Source of the DNA: Alloacidobacterium sp035547425
Lineage (GTDB): Bacteria; Acidobacteriota; Terriglobia; Terriglobales; Acidobacteriaceae
NCBI GenBank assembly: GCA_035547425.1
Contig: DASZUU010000051.1
Location: 182,223 to 246,222 of the forward strand
DNA: 64,000 nucleotides
Reading direction: 5' to 3'
Below, piece after piece: positions 20,646 to 29,210 of the stretch. Below the pieces are notes generated by a model that was given only the letters and a program-made list of their open reading frames with translations, ran no database searches and had not been told where the DNA came from. Position numbers and translations under genes: made by a program. How positions within the stretch are numbered: position 1 is the stretch's first letter; the number at the start of each line of letters is the position of its first letter.

Positions 20646-21621
20646 CAAAGCAGCAGTTCTGGAACAGGAAGCTGGCCTGAGCGCGTCGCTCGCGGGCCGT
20701 GATCTGTGCTCTATTGCCGATCTCACACCTGCAGAAGTAGCCGGCATTCTGGATCTCGCACATAAGGTGAAGGCAAATCCATCGGACTATCGCTACGCAC
20801 TCGACGCGAAACAGATGGTTATGTTTTTTGAAAAGTCGTCGTTACGCACGCGTCTGACCTTTGAAACCGCCATCAACACTGTTGGGGGCAATGCTATTTT
20901 TGTCGATCAGACGCAGTCGCCGCTCGGTGAGCGTGAATCGCTGGCTGATATGGCGCGCAACTTGGAGCGCTGGGTTTCTGTCATCGTGCTTCGCACCTAT
21001 GCGCATGAGACGATTACCGAGATGGCGCAGTACGCGAGTGTTCCTGTCATCAACGCTCTCAGCGATCTCGAGCATCCCTGTCAGGCGCTGGCCGATTTTA
21101 TGACTCTCGAAGAGCGGTTCGGCTCATTGAAGGGCTTTAAGTTTACCTATGTCGGCGATGGAAACAATGTTTGCCACTCGTTGCTGCTCACAGCGGCACA
21201 GTTAGGGGCGCACTGCACGATCGGTACGCCAAAAAATTATGCTCCCAAGGCAGACATCGTCGCACAGGCGCGTGCCATTGCGAACGTTACGGGCAGCAAT
21301 ATCACCATCATCAATGACCCCATCGCCGCCGTTTCCGGCGCGGATGCAGTCTACACCGACGTATGCACCAGCATGGGCTTTGAGCACGAAGCAACAAAGC
21401 GGGCTCCGATCTTCAAGCCTTATCAGGTGAACGAAGCGCTGATGGCACATGCTGCGTCTCATGCCGTTTTCATGCACTGCCTGCCGGCGCATCGCAATGC
21501 AGAAGTCACAGATGCAGTCCTCGACGGCCCACAATCAGCAGTTTTCGATCAGGCTGAGAACCGCATGCACGCACAAAAAGCTCTCCTGCTTCTGTTGTTA
21601 GGGGCAAAGCTAGCGAAGTAA
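20638..21621 (+). CDS. argF: Ornithine carbamoyltransferase
   Basis: The 327-aa enzyme makes citrulline from ornithine and carbamoyl phosphate. The carbamoyl-phosphate motif SxRTR is at residues 68-72 (EKSSLRTRLTFETA). HPCQALADFMTL binds the substrate, DVCTSMGFEHE corresponds to the ornithine loop, and HCLPAHRNAEVTDAVLDG holds the catalytic cysteine. An AAGGGAGGA ribosome-binding site ends 8 nt before the start. It overlaps argD by 8 nt; 84 nt separate it from argG. Confidence 0.94.
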   Translation: MASKAAVLEQEAGLSASLAGRDLCSIADLTPAEVAGILDLAHKVKANPSDYRYALDAKQMVMFFEKSSLRTRLTFETAINTVGGNAIFVDQTQSPLGERESLADMARNLERWVSVIVLRTYAHETITEMAQYASVPVINALSDLEHPCQALADFMTLEERFGSLKGFKFTYVGDGNNVCHSLLLTAAQLGAHCTIGTPKNYAPKADIVAQARAIANVTGSNITIINDPIAAVSGADAVYTDVCTSMGFEHEATKRAPIFKPYQVNEALMAHAASHAVFMHCLPAHRNAEVTDAVLDGPQSAVFDQAENRMHAQKALLLLLLGAKLAK

Positions 21622-21705
21622 ATCCGCCTCTTGCTTGTTTAAACGATGATGGCCACGCTGGTCGAATATCACAGCAACTGAAGAATCACGAGGTTTTTGC
21701 ACGAA

Positions 21706-23058
21706 ATGTCTGTCATTCTTGAAAGTCTGCCGGTTGGGCAGAAAGTCGGTATCGCCTTTTCCGGCGGCCTTGATACCAGCGCCGCGCTTCACTGGATGAA
21801 GCAGAAGGGCGCGCTGCCCTACGCTTATACAGCCAACCTGGGCCAACCGGACGAAAGCGATTACGACGCCATCCCCCGCAAAGCCCTTGAGTACGGAGCA
21901 GAGAATGCGCGGCTCATCGATTGCCGCGGGCCGCTGGTACGCGAAGGCATTGCCGCATTGCAATCCGGAGCCTTCCACATCTCGACTGCGGGCATCCCCT
22001 ACTTCAACACCACGCCTCTTGGACGCGCTGTTACCGGCACGATGCTGGTCACAGCCATGAAAGAAGATGGTGTCAATATATGGGGCGACGGCTCGACCTT
22101 CAAGGGCAATGACATCGAGCGCTTCTATCGCTATGGGCTGCTCGTCAATCCCGAGCTGCAGGTCTATAAGCCCTGGCTTGACCCGCTCTTCATCGATGAG
22201 CTGGGCGGCCGCGCCGAGATGTCCGCCTTTCTGCAGAAGTCCGGCTTCGGCTACAAAATGTCCGCCGAGAAGGCTTACTCGACCGACTCCAACCTGCTCG
22301 GGGCCACACACGAAGCCAAGGATCTCGAACAGCTTTCAAGCAGCATCCGCATCGTCGAGCCCATCATGGGAACCTCCTTCTGGCGTGACGATGTGGATGT
22401 CAGGCGCGAAGAGGTGACCATCCGCTTCGAACAGGGCTTCCCTGTCGCGCTGAACGGCAACACATTCTCAAACCCGGTCGAACTGCTGCTCGAAGCCAAC
22501 CGCATCGGCGGACGTCACGGCCTGGGCATGAGTGACCAGATTGAGAACCGCATTATTGAGGCCAAGAGCCGCGGCATTTATGAGGCTCCGGGCATGGCTT
22601 TACTCTTCATCGCCTATGAGCGCCTCATCACCGGCATTCACAACGAAGACACTATCGAACAGTACCGCGAGAATGGCCGCAAGCTGGGCCGTCTGCTCTA
22701 TCAGGGACGCTGGTTCGACCCGCAGGCCATCATGCTCCGCGAGTCCGCACAGCGCTGGGTGGCGAGCGCCGTCACCGGAGAGGTCACGCTCGAGCTGCGT
22801 CGCGGCAACGACTATTCGATTTTGAATACCGAGTCGCTGAACCTCACCTTTGCGCCCGAACGCCTTAGCATGGAGAAGACCGAGTCGGCCTTTTCTCCGC
22901 GCGACCGCATCGGCCAGTTGACGATGCGCAATCTCGACATCACCGATACCCGCACCAAACTAATGACATACGCGCAGACCGGCCTCATCACGCTGAGCCA
23001 CGGCTCGGAGATGCCACAGTTGAACAGCGGCAACGTAACGAAAGGCGAAGAGAAGTAA
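21706..23058 (+). CDS. argG: Argininosuccinate synthase, long (type II) form
   Basis: The 450-aa enzyme joins citrulline and aspartate using ATP. The PP-loop is at the N-terminus (VGIAFSGGLDTSAALHWMKQKG). The remaining sequence (TANLGQPDESDYDAIP, GDGSTFKGNDIERFYRYG, EKAYSTDSNLLGATHEAKDLE, GRHGLGMSDQIENR) resembles the long form known from E. coli ArgG rather than the shorter form found in most bacteria. The ATG at 21706 is chosen over an in-frame TTG nine bases upstream because it aligns with the E. coli start. The stop shares one base with the argH start. Confidence 0.95.
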   Translation: MSVILESLPVGQKVGIAFSGGLDTSAALHWMKQKGALPYAYTANLGQPDESDYDAIPRKALEYGAENARLIDCRGPLVREGIAALQSGAFHISTAGIPYFNTTPLGRAVTGTMLVTAMKEDGVNIWGDGSTFKGNDIERFYRYGLLVNPELQVYKPWLDPLFIDELGGRAEMSAFLQKSGFGYKMSAEKAYSTDSNLLGATHEAKDLEQLSSSIRIVEPIMGTSFWRDDVDVRREEVTIRFEQGFPVALNGNTFSNPVELLLEANRIGGRHGLGMSDQIENRIIEAKSRGIYEAPGMALLFIAYERLITGIHNEDTIEQYRENGRKLGRLLYQGRWFDPQAIMLRESAQRWVASAVTGEVTLELRRGNDYSILNTESLNLTFAPERLSMEKTESAFSPRDRIGQLTMRNLDITDTRTKLMTYAQTGLITLSHGSEMPQLNSGNVTKGEEK

Positions 23059-24497
23059 TGACTGAACAGTCCGCCAAGATGTGGTCTGGCCGCTTCCGCG
23101 AGCCGCTCAATGCAGCATTTGAAGCATGGCAGCGGTCTTTTCCTTTTGACTGGCGGCTCCTGCCCCAGGAAGTTGCAGCCAGCAAGGCTCACGCACGCAT
23201 GATCGCAGCCGCTGGCATTCTTACGCCGGCCGAGTTGGATACCATGCTGCGCGGACTGGATGCATTGCTTCCGTTGCTTCAGTCTCCGGAAACCATCGCC
23301 TCATCGCAGGCCGAGGATATTCATCATTTCGTCGAATTGGAATTGACACGCAAAATCGGCGATCTTGCGCTCAAGCTGCACACAGGGCGCAGTCGTAACG
23401 AACAGATTGCCACGGATATGCGTCTCTTTGTTCGCGATTCCATCGACGCGGCGCTTTCTTCACTGCAATCGTGGATGCTTGCACTTATCGAGCTTGCAGC
23501 AAAAGCTGGCGATGCAGTCATGCCCAGCTATACGCATCTGCAGCGTGCCGAGCCAGTGCTGGTGGCGCATTGGCTACTCGCATACGTCAGCATGATCGAG
23601 CGCGACTACGCGCGTTTTGCTGACGCGCGCAAGCGGATGAACCTCTGCCCACTCGGTTCCGGCGCCGTTGCAGGGGCAACTCTGGCGCTCGACCGCACAA
23701 TTGTTGCCAGAGCGCTTTCCTTCGACGCGCCCACACCCAACAGCATGGATGCAACCAGTGATCGGGACTTTGCTCTTGAATTTACGCAGGCCGCATCCAT
23801 TCTCGGCATTCACATCTCGCGCTTTGCGGAAGAGCTGACGCTTTATTCTTCCGCTGAGTTCGGCTTCCTTGATCTTCCAGAGGCCTTCTCTACAGGATCG
23901 AGCGCCATGCCGCAGAAGAAAAATCCAGATCTCACGGAACTGATTCGCGGCAGAAGCGGGCGGCTGCTCGGATCGGCTGTAACCCTCTCGACACTCATGA
24001 AAGGATTGCCGCTCGCATATAACAAAGATTTGCAGGAAGGCCAGGAACCGGTCTTCGATACAGCCGACACGCTGGCTGGCATATTACAGGTATTGCCCGA
24101 TTTCACGCACGCGCTGAGTTTTCGTTTTGAACGCATGCGATCCGCCGCCGAGAACGGCTTTCTGAATGCCATGGCTGCCGCAACCTATCTCGTGCATAAG
24201 GGCGTTCCCTTTCGCAAAGCGCACGAGAAAATCGGCAATGCTGTTCGCTATTGTCTCGATAAGGGCTGCGAGCTGAACAATCTCACCCTCGAAGAGCTAA
24301 AACAGTTCGGCTCGGAATTCGAACAGGATTTCTTTGCCGCAATCACTCTCGAAGCTACGCTCGATTGTCACGATGTCATCGGCGGCACGGCACGGCGTCG
24401 GGTTCGCGAAGCCATCGAGGCTGCAAAAGTACGCATTACAAACCTTATGAGCCAGAGCAACGTTGATTTAGGAGAACCCGCTCATGCTGGTGCGTAA
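23058..24497 (+). CDS. argH: Argininosuccinate lyase
   Basis: The 479-aa enzyme splits argininosuccinate into arginine and fumarate, the last step of the pathway. It starts with the family motif KMWSGRFREPLNAAFEAW. HTGRSRNEQIATDMRLFVRD, THLQRAEPVLVAHWLLAY and the fumarase-superfamily signature GSSAMPQKKNPDLTEL with the catalytic serine loop follow. It overlaps argG by 1 nt and the downstream acetyltransferase by 14 nt. Confidence 0.95.
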   Translation: MTEQSAKMWSGRFREPLNAAFEAWQRSFPFDWRLLPQEVAASKAHARMIAAAGILTPAELDTMLRGLDALLPLLQSPETIASSQAEDIHHFVELELTRKIGDLALKLHTGRSRNEQIATDMRLFVRDSIDAALSSLQSWMLALIELAAKAGDAVMPSYTHLQRAEPVLVAHWLLAYVSMIERDYARFADARKRMNLCPLGSGAVAGATLALDRTIVARALSFDAPTPNSMDATSDRDFALEFTQAASILGIHISRFAEELTLYSSAEFGFLDLPEAFSTGSSAMPQKKNPDLTELIRGRSGRLLGSAVTLSTLMKGLPLAYNKDLQEGQEPVFDTADTLAGILQVLPDFTHALSFRFERMRSAAENGFLNAMAAATYLVHKGVPFRKAHEKIGNAVRYCLDKGCELNNLTLEELKQFGSEFEQDFFAAITLEATLDCHDVIGGTARRRVREAIEAAKVRITNLMSQSNVDLGEPAHAGA

Positions 24498-25005
24498 GGC
24501 GCGCCTACAAGACGCAACCAATATCTACGAACTCGTCAATAGTCTCTCGCATGACGGCACGCTGCTACGCCGTGTCTTCGCCGAGATATGCGAAAACGTG
24601 CGCGACTTCACTGTTGCCGAGAGCGACTCCGGAGTTTTCCTCGGCTGCGGCGCGCTGCACCTCTACGGCCCGCATCTGGCCGAAGTGCGCTCTATTGTTG
24701 TGCGCCCCGAAGCCAAGGGACAAGGCGCTGGCGCAAAACTGCTCAGCGCCCTCCTGGAAGAAGCCGAAGAGCACGGCGTGGGCTGCGTCTGCCTTTTCAC
24801 GCGCATTCCTGACTTCTTCTTCCGATACGGCTTCCGCGTCGTCGAAGACCGCGCTGCCCTGCCCGACAAAATCTTCAAGGACTGCCAGAACTGCCCCCGC
24901 CTTTACCGTTGCGACGAGGTCGCCATGGCTCGCGGCCAGATTCCCAAGGTCTCCATCCTTGGGCCGCGCATCGAAGCGGAGCAACTTGTACGCCTCACCG
25001 GCTGA
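24484..25005 (+). CDS. argA: N-acetylglutamate synthase, short GNAT form
   Basis: The 173-aa GNAT acetyltransferase carries the acetyl-CoA loop in VRPEAKGQGAGAKLLSALLEEA (residues 76-97). Its C-terminal half has FFFRYGFRVVEDRAALPDKIFKDCQNCPRLYRCDEVAM, typical of the short-form N-acetylglutamate synthases such as the mycobacterial one. It would carry out the first step of arginine synthesis. The gene overlaps argH by 14 nt at the end of the operon, which supports the assignment. No argJ or argE is present in the window, so deacetylation must be encoded elsewhere. The cysteine cluster C-x2-C-x5-C may hold a metal. Confidence 0.87.
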   Translation: MLVRKARLQDATNIYELVNSLSHDGTLLRRVFAEICENVRDFTVAESDSGVFLGCGALHLYGPHLAEVRSIVVRPEAKGQGAGAKLLSALLEEAEEHGVGCVCLFTRIPDFFFRYGFRVVEDRAALPDKIFKDCQNCPRLYRCDEVAMARGQIPKVSILGPRIEAEQLVRLTG

Positions 25006-25034
25006 CAATGCGATAGACTGCATCTGGCTCTCGA

Positions 25035-25793
25035 ATGCACTGGAAACTTGCACTTGCGATTGGCTCCTGCGCGCTGCTCGGCCTGCGTCACGGTTTCGAT
25101 TACGATCACCTTGCCGCTATTTCCGACATCACCGCAGTGCAGCGAACCAGCCGTCAAGGCATTCTGCTAGGCATCACGTATGCTTTGGGACATGCCTTCA
25201 CCGTCATCACACTCGGTATCCTGGTCATTCTGCTGCACGTTTCCCTGCCTGCACATCTTGATAGCTGGGCAGAGCGCCTTACCGGCGCCACACTCATTCT
25301 TCTTGGAATTCTTGTTGTTGCCAATCTATTCCGCCGCTCGGGCCACAATCACTCGCATTCGCATCAGGCTATACCGAGCCGGTGGGCTCTTCTGATTAAC
25401 GCCTCGCGTTATGGAATCTGGCGCATACGCCGTGTGTATCGCAAAAATCTTCCTCAGCCGCAACCGTTTGCATGGAGCTATAACGGTGCTTCTGTTTTCG
25501 GCATCGGCATACTTCATGGATTAGGCGCAGAGACTCCGACTCAGCTCATGCTTTTTCTTCTGACAGCCAGCCTCGGCGGTACATTCCTCGGACTGATGGG
25601 ACTGCTCGCTTTTGGTATTGGGCTAGTCGTGATGAACGCAGTCATGACAGCGGCACTCAGCGGAATTTTTCATGGTGGCCTTCGCCGCCCCTGGTTCTAT
25701 CAATTCCTGTCGATAGCGGGAGCAATTTATAGCTTCGCCGTAGGCTGCATCTTTCTTTTCGGCGCATCCGATCGACTGCCACCGCTCAGTTAG
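25035..25793 (+). CDS. NiCoT-like nickel/cobalt transporter
   Basis: The 252-aa membrane protein has the NiCoT signature RHGFDYDHLAAISDIT in the first helix, which fits the metal-binding H-x4-DH motif. Around six to seven hydrophobic segments follow. A histidine-rich loop, SGHNHSHSHQ (residues 97-106), lies between halves and may bind metal. The second half holds GIGILHGLGAETPTQLML, a repeat of the H-x-LG motif. It probably imports or exports Ni2+/Co2+. It lies 29 nt after the arg operon and may be co-transcribed; a terminator follows. Confidence 0.82.
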   Translation: MHWKLALAIGSCALLGLRHGFDYDHLAAISDITAVQRTSRQGILLGITYALGHAFTVITLGILVILLHVSLPAHLDSWAERLTGATLILLGILVVANLFRRSGHNHSHSHQAIPSRWALLINASRYGIWRIRRVYRKNLPQPQPFAWSYNGASVFGIGILHGLGAETPTQLMLFLLTASLGGTFLGLMGLLAFGIGLVVMNAVMTAALSGIFHGGLRRPWFYQFLSIAGAIYSFAVGCIFLFGASDRLPPLS

Positions 25794-25804
25794 CCTTCAA
25801 AGAA

Positions 25805-25833
25805 AAACCCTCGCGCATGTTGCGCGAGGGTTT
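25805..25833. terminator. Bidirectional Rho-independent terminator
   Basis: CCCTCGCGC and GCGCGAGGG pair around ATGTT, flanked by A-tract and T-tract. It lies between the convergent NiCoT-like and SYLF genes and can serve both. Confidence 0.85.
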
Positions 25834-25851
25834 ACTTATCTACTCTGTTAG

Positions 25852-26541
25852 TTAGCTTGTGTGGTGGGGAGTGGCATTGTTCAGAATCCTTAATAAGCTG
25901 GCGGCTGCTGGAGGAGCCTTCACTTTGCCATCACGAACAATCTCTTTCGCTGTTAAATCCTGCCCGTAAAGATTTTTATTTGCATCGTTATCCGAACGCA
26001 TGGTTGAGCCTGCCAGCGAAATGCCGGCAAAGACACCGCGGGCACGCGACCAGGATAGAATCTGTGCCTTCATGACGATATCCGTTTCGGCGCTGGTATT
26101 ACGGCCCACTGGACCGGCAGCAATCGAAGCATCTGCGCCCAGCTTTACTTTGCTCGACATCACGGAGTTCGCCCCGCCTTCATTCATTACCAGCAGAACA
26201 AAATCCGTAGCCTGCCCGCCGATCTGGAATCCAAAGCTTGCGCCTTCAAGCGCAAACATTGCCGGCGCACTCCAACGTCCGCTGAAATTCTGTCCGGAAC
26301 GGCACGTAATTATTCCGCGCCCATAGCTTCCGCCTACAACAAATGCTCCCTTTTTTACAGAGGGGAAAACCACGACACATTCAGATTTATCCAAAAGATC
26401 CTTGGGAATACCCTTATCCGGGGTAGCAAGAATTTCCCTTAAAACCTGTGCCGAATCCTTGATACGTTGCTGTTCTTTTTCCTGCGCCACTAGTGGCAGA
26501 GCCAGTGTCATGCTCATAGCCACAGCCAGAAGACGTTTCAT
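25852..26541 (-). CDS. Secreted SYLF (YSC84-like) domain protein
   Basis: The 229-aa protein begins with a signal peptide (MKRLLAVAMSMTLALPLVAQ). A SYLF/YSC84 domain occupies residues 25-215, with the typical CVVVFPSVKKGAFVVGGSYGRGIITCR and SFGFQIGGQATDFVLLVMNEGG, then SWSRARGVFAGISLAGSTMRSD. SYLF domains bind lipids, notably phosphoinositides in eukaryotes; bacterial members are secreted and little studied. A strong ribosome-binding site (AAGGAGGG) lies 7 nt before the ATG. The 180 nt upstream of it hold nothing I recognise. Confidence 0.9.
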   Translation of the reverse strand: MKRLLAVAMSMTLALPLVAQEKEQQRIKDSAQVLREILATPDKGIPKDLLDKSECVVVFPSVKKGAFVVGGSYGRGIITCRSGQNFSGRWSAPAMFALEGASFGFQIGGQATDFVLLVMNEGGANSVMSSKVKLGADASIAAGPVGRNTSAETDIVMKAQILSWSRARGVFAGISLAGSTMRSDNDANKNLYGQDLTAKEIVRDGKVKAPPAAASLLRILNNATPHHTS

Positions 26542-26723
26542 AACTTACCCTCCTTACGGGTTGATGCTGTTGGTACTAAGCCTGAGAGCTTTGCAAAATA
26601 AAAGAATTGAAACGATAAATAACTGAACGCAACTGCGTCTGCACTGTACCATGCCTTAATATGCAGAACAAGGCTCGCTTTTAAGATGGATATTTCAGCC
26701 AAAACGCTGCTTCGCCGAACACT

Positions 26724-29198
26724 TTATTCCGATCGCAACGTTTGCATAGGATCAATAGAAGCTGCTCGTCGCGCTGGAAGCCAGCCTGCCAGTAAAGCAC
26801 ACATAAGCAATACAAACACTGCGCCGGTAAATGTTACCGCATCCAGCGGCTTTACCCCATAAAGAAGCGATTGAAGAAAGCGCGTCAGCCAAAAAGAAAT
26901 AGCCAGGCCGATTATGATTCCCGCCCCAGCCAGTGCCAATGCAGAACGCAAAATGCGTCCCAGCACCGCCTCACGTGGCGCGCCTAACGCCATTCGAATC
27001 GCAATCTCTCGCGTGCGTTCATTCACCGAATACGCAAGCACGCCATAAATGCCCAGCAACGAAAGCAGCAGAGCTACACCGGCAAAAGCGCTCACTACTA
27101 CCGTATTGAATCGACGCGGCGCCTCTGTAGATGCAACAACGGAGTCCATTGCTTGCACATTCTCCAGCGCAAGCAATGGATCAAGCTGGTGCACCGTCTT
27201 TTCGACGCTAAGTGCCAGCCCGGCAGGATCGCTTTGCGTATTCAACACCAGATGCATGCTTCCCCGTGTACCGATCATCTTCTGCACTGCGGGCTCGTAC
27301 TGACGATGGAACTGTAAGAATGGCTCATACATCTGCGGATAAACCGCTTGATCCAGGGCCCCTTGTCGAATATCTCCGACGACACCGACTACAGTAATGG
27401 AAGGACGAGCACTCTTCGGATTACCACCCATCCTGAGCCGTTTTCCAATTGGGTCCTGCCCGGGCCAGACCTGTTGCGCCACACTCTGGCTAACGATCGC
27501 AGTCAGCGGGGCATCCGGTAAATCATCCGCGCTTGTAAAGTAACGCCCCCGCAATAGCGGAGTCTTCATCGCGCGAAAATAGTCCCCCATCACGAAATAG
27601 TTAGACGCCGACAAGAAGCCGGGCGCGCCCCGAGGAGGCACATAGCCATCAGGCACAAAATTTCGATCCGAGCCAATGCCGATAACCGGAATATTCGAGG
27701 AAGCTCCTGCCATTTGCACCTGAGGCAATGCGGAAAGCCTGCGCAACAACTCTGTGTAAAAACTATTGATCTGTGGCTGCGTGGCATAGCTCTGCTCAGG
27801 CAGCGACAATTGCGCCGTAAGCACATGTTGCGACGCAAAGCCGGGATCTGTTTCCAGCATATGTGCAAAGCTGCGGATCAACAGGCCTGCTCCAACCAAT
27901 AACAACAGCGCCAGCGCCGTTTCTACTACGACAAACCCGCTCCTTAACCGATGCTGACCATGCCCGCTGCCAACCGATTGCCCCCCATCCCGCAAGGATG
28001 AAAGCACATCAGCCCGTATACTGGAAAGCGCAGGAGCAAATCCGCAAAGAACTCCGGTGAGCACAATGAGCAAAATCGCCAATAAAAGCACCGGCCAATT
28101 CAGCGTTATCTCCGCCAGACGCGGCAAGGATGACGGCAGTAAAACTGTACTAAGATGCACAACCACGGCAGCAATCAAGATGCCTATCAACCCGCCCATA
28201 GCGGTCAGCAGCAGGCTCTCCATCAGTAATTGCCGTAGCAGCACACGTTTAGCCGCACCCAATGCTAGCCTCATGCCGAATTCCCGCCGTCGGCCGGCAG
28301 AACGCACCAGCAAAAGATTCGCCATATTTGCGCATGCGATGGAGAGCACCAGCAACACCGCGCACATAAGGATACGCAACAATGGCCGCGTACTCTGAAC
28401 CGTTTCATCTTTCAGGAAAGCCACGCGGCTGGTGAGTTGAATGCCGAGCTCTGTCGGAATCCGCGCCTGGACTGCTGCTACCAAACGCGCAAGATCGCTC
28501 TGAGCCTGCGCCAAGGTTGCACCGGGCTTGAGCCGCGCAATCGCGCCATACTGAAAATTATCCGTTTCATCCTGTCGCTCGTCGGGAGTAAAACTCATCG
28601 GCACCCACAGGTCGCGATGGCTCAATCTTCCGGGATCCAGTGGAAACTCAAAATTGCGCGGCATGACACCGATGATGGTATATGGGCGACGATCGAGATC
28701 GATGGTTCTGCCAACCACTCCCTCATCCGAATGAAAGCGTTCGCGCCACAAGCTGTAGCTAATGATTGCCACCGGCGCAGCTTTATCATCCTCAGCCTGC
28801 GTAAAGTTGCGACCCATCATCGGAGAGACACCGAGCAGAGCGAAGAGTGGAGCCGTCACCCGTTCTGCGCGTGCGTGGAATGGTTCTCCGGCTCCTGTAA
28901 ATTCGTATTCCGCAGAGACAAACCCGCCTACAGCGCTGAATGTCCGATTCTCGTGCGCAAACTGAATCACATCGGGCGCCGGTAAATCGCCGTCAAAATT
29001 ATGCGCAATCCCCTCGTGCAGGCGAACGAGCCTGTCCGAATCCTGAAAAGGCAAGGGCCGCAACAGTACTGCTTCCACAATTGAAAAGACAGCTGTCACG
29101 CCGCCAATGGCAATCGCAAGCGTGAGCACGGCAATGAGCGTGAATCCGGTAGAGCGGCGAAGTTGGCGAAGCGCATAACGAATATCGGCGATCATCAT
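26724..29198 (-). CDS. ADOP-family permease
   Basis: The 824-aa ADOP starts MMIADIRYALRQLRRSTGF; the second ATG (29195) has better spacing from the GAGGA upstream and may be the real start. It shows two MacB-core plus FtsX halves, with helix blocks near residues 270-410 and 690-815, and ends WLPARRAASIDPMQTLRSE. It lacks the charged N-terminal extension of the two PadR-linked ADOPs. It is 12 nt downstream of another ADOP of exactly equal length on the same strand. No ATPase gene is adjacent. Confidence 0.95.
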   Translation of the reverse strand: MMIADIRYALRQLRRSTGFTLIAVLTLAIAIGGVTAVFSIVEAVLLRPLPFQDSDRLVRLHEGIAHNFDGDLPAPDVIQFAHENRTFSAVGGFVSAEYEFTGAGEPFHARAERVTAPLFALLGVSPMMGRNFTQAEDDKAAPVAIISYSLWRERFHSDEGVVGRTIDLDRRPYTIIGVMPRNFEFPLDPGRLSHRDLWVPMSFTPDERQDETDNFQYGAIARLKPGATLAQAQSDLARLVAAVQARIPTELGIQLTSRVAFLKDETVQSTRPLLRILMCAVLLVLSIACANMANLLLVRSAGRRREFGMRLALGAAKRVLLRQLLMESLLLTAMGGLIGILIAAVVVHLSTVLLPSSLPRLAEITLNWPVLLLAILLIVLTGVLCGFAPALSSIRADVLSSLRDGGQSVGSGHGQHRLRSGFVVVETALALLLLVGAGLLIRSFAHMLETDPGFASQHVLTAQLSLPEQSYATQPQINSFYTELLRRLSALPQVQMAGASSNIPVIGIGSDRNFVPDGYVPPRGAPGFLSASNYFVMGDYFRAMKTPLLRGRYFTSADDLPDAPLTAIVSQSVAQQVWPGQDPIGKRLRMGGNPKSARPSITVVGVVGDIRQGALDQAVYPQMYEPFLQFHRQYEPAVQKMIGTRGSMHLVLNTQSDPAGLALSVEKTVHQLDPLLALENVQAMDSVVASTEAPRRFNTVVVSAFAGVALLLSLLGIYGVLAYSVNERTREIAIRMALGAPREAVLGRILRSALALAGAGIIIGLAISFWLTRFLQSLLYGVKPLDAVTFTGAVFVLLMCALLAGWLPARRAASIDPMQTLRSE

Positions 29199-29210
29199 TT
29201 CCTCATAGAA

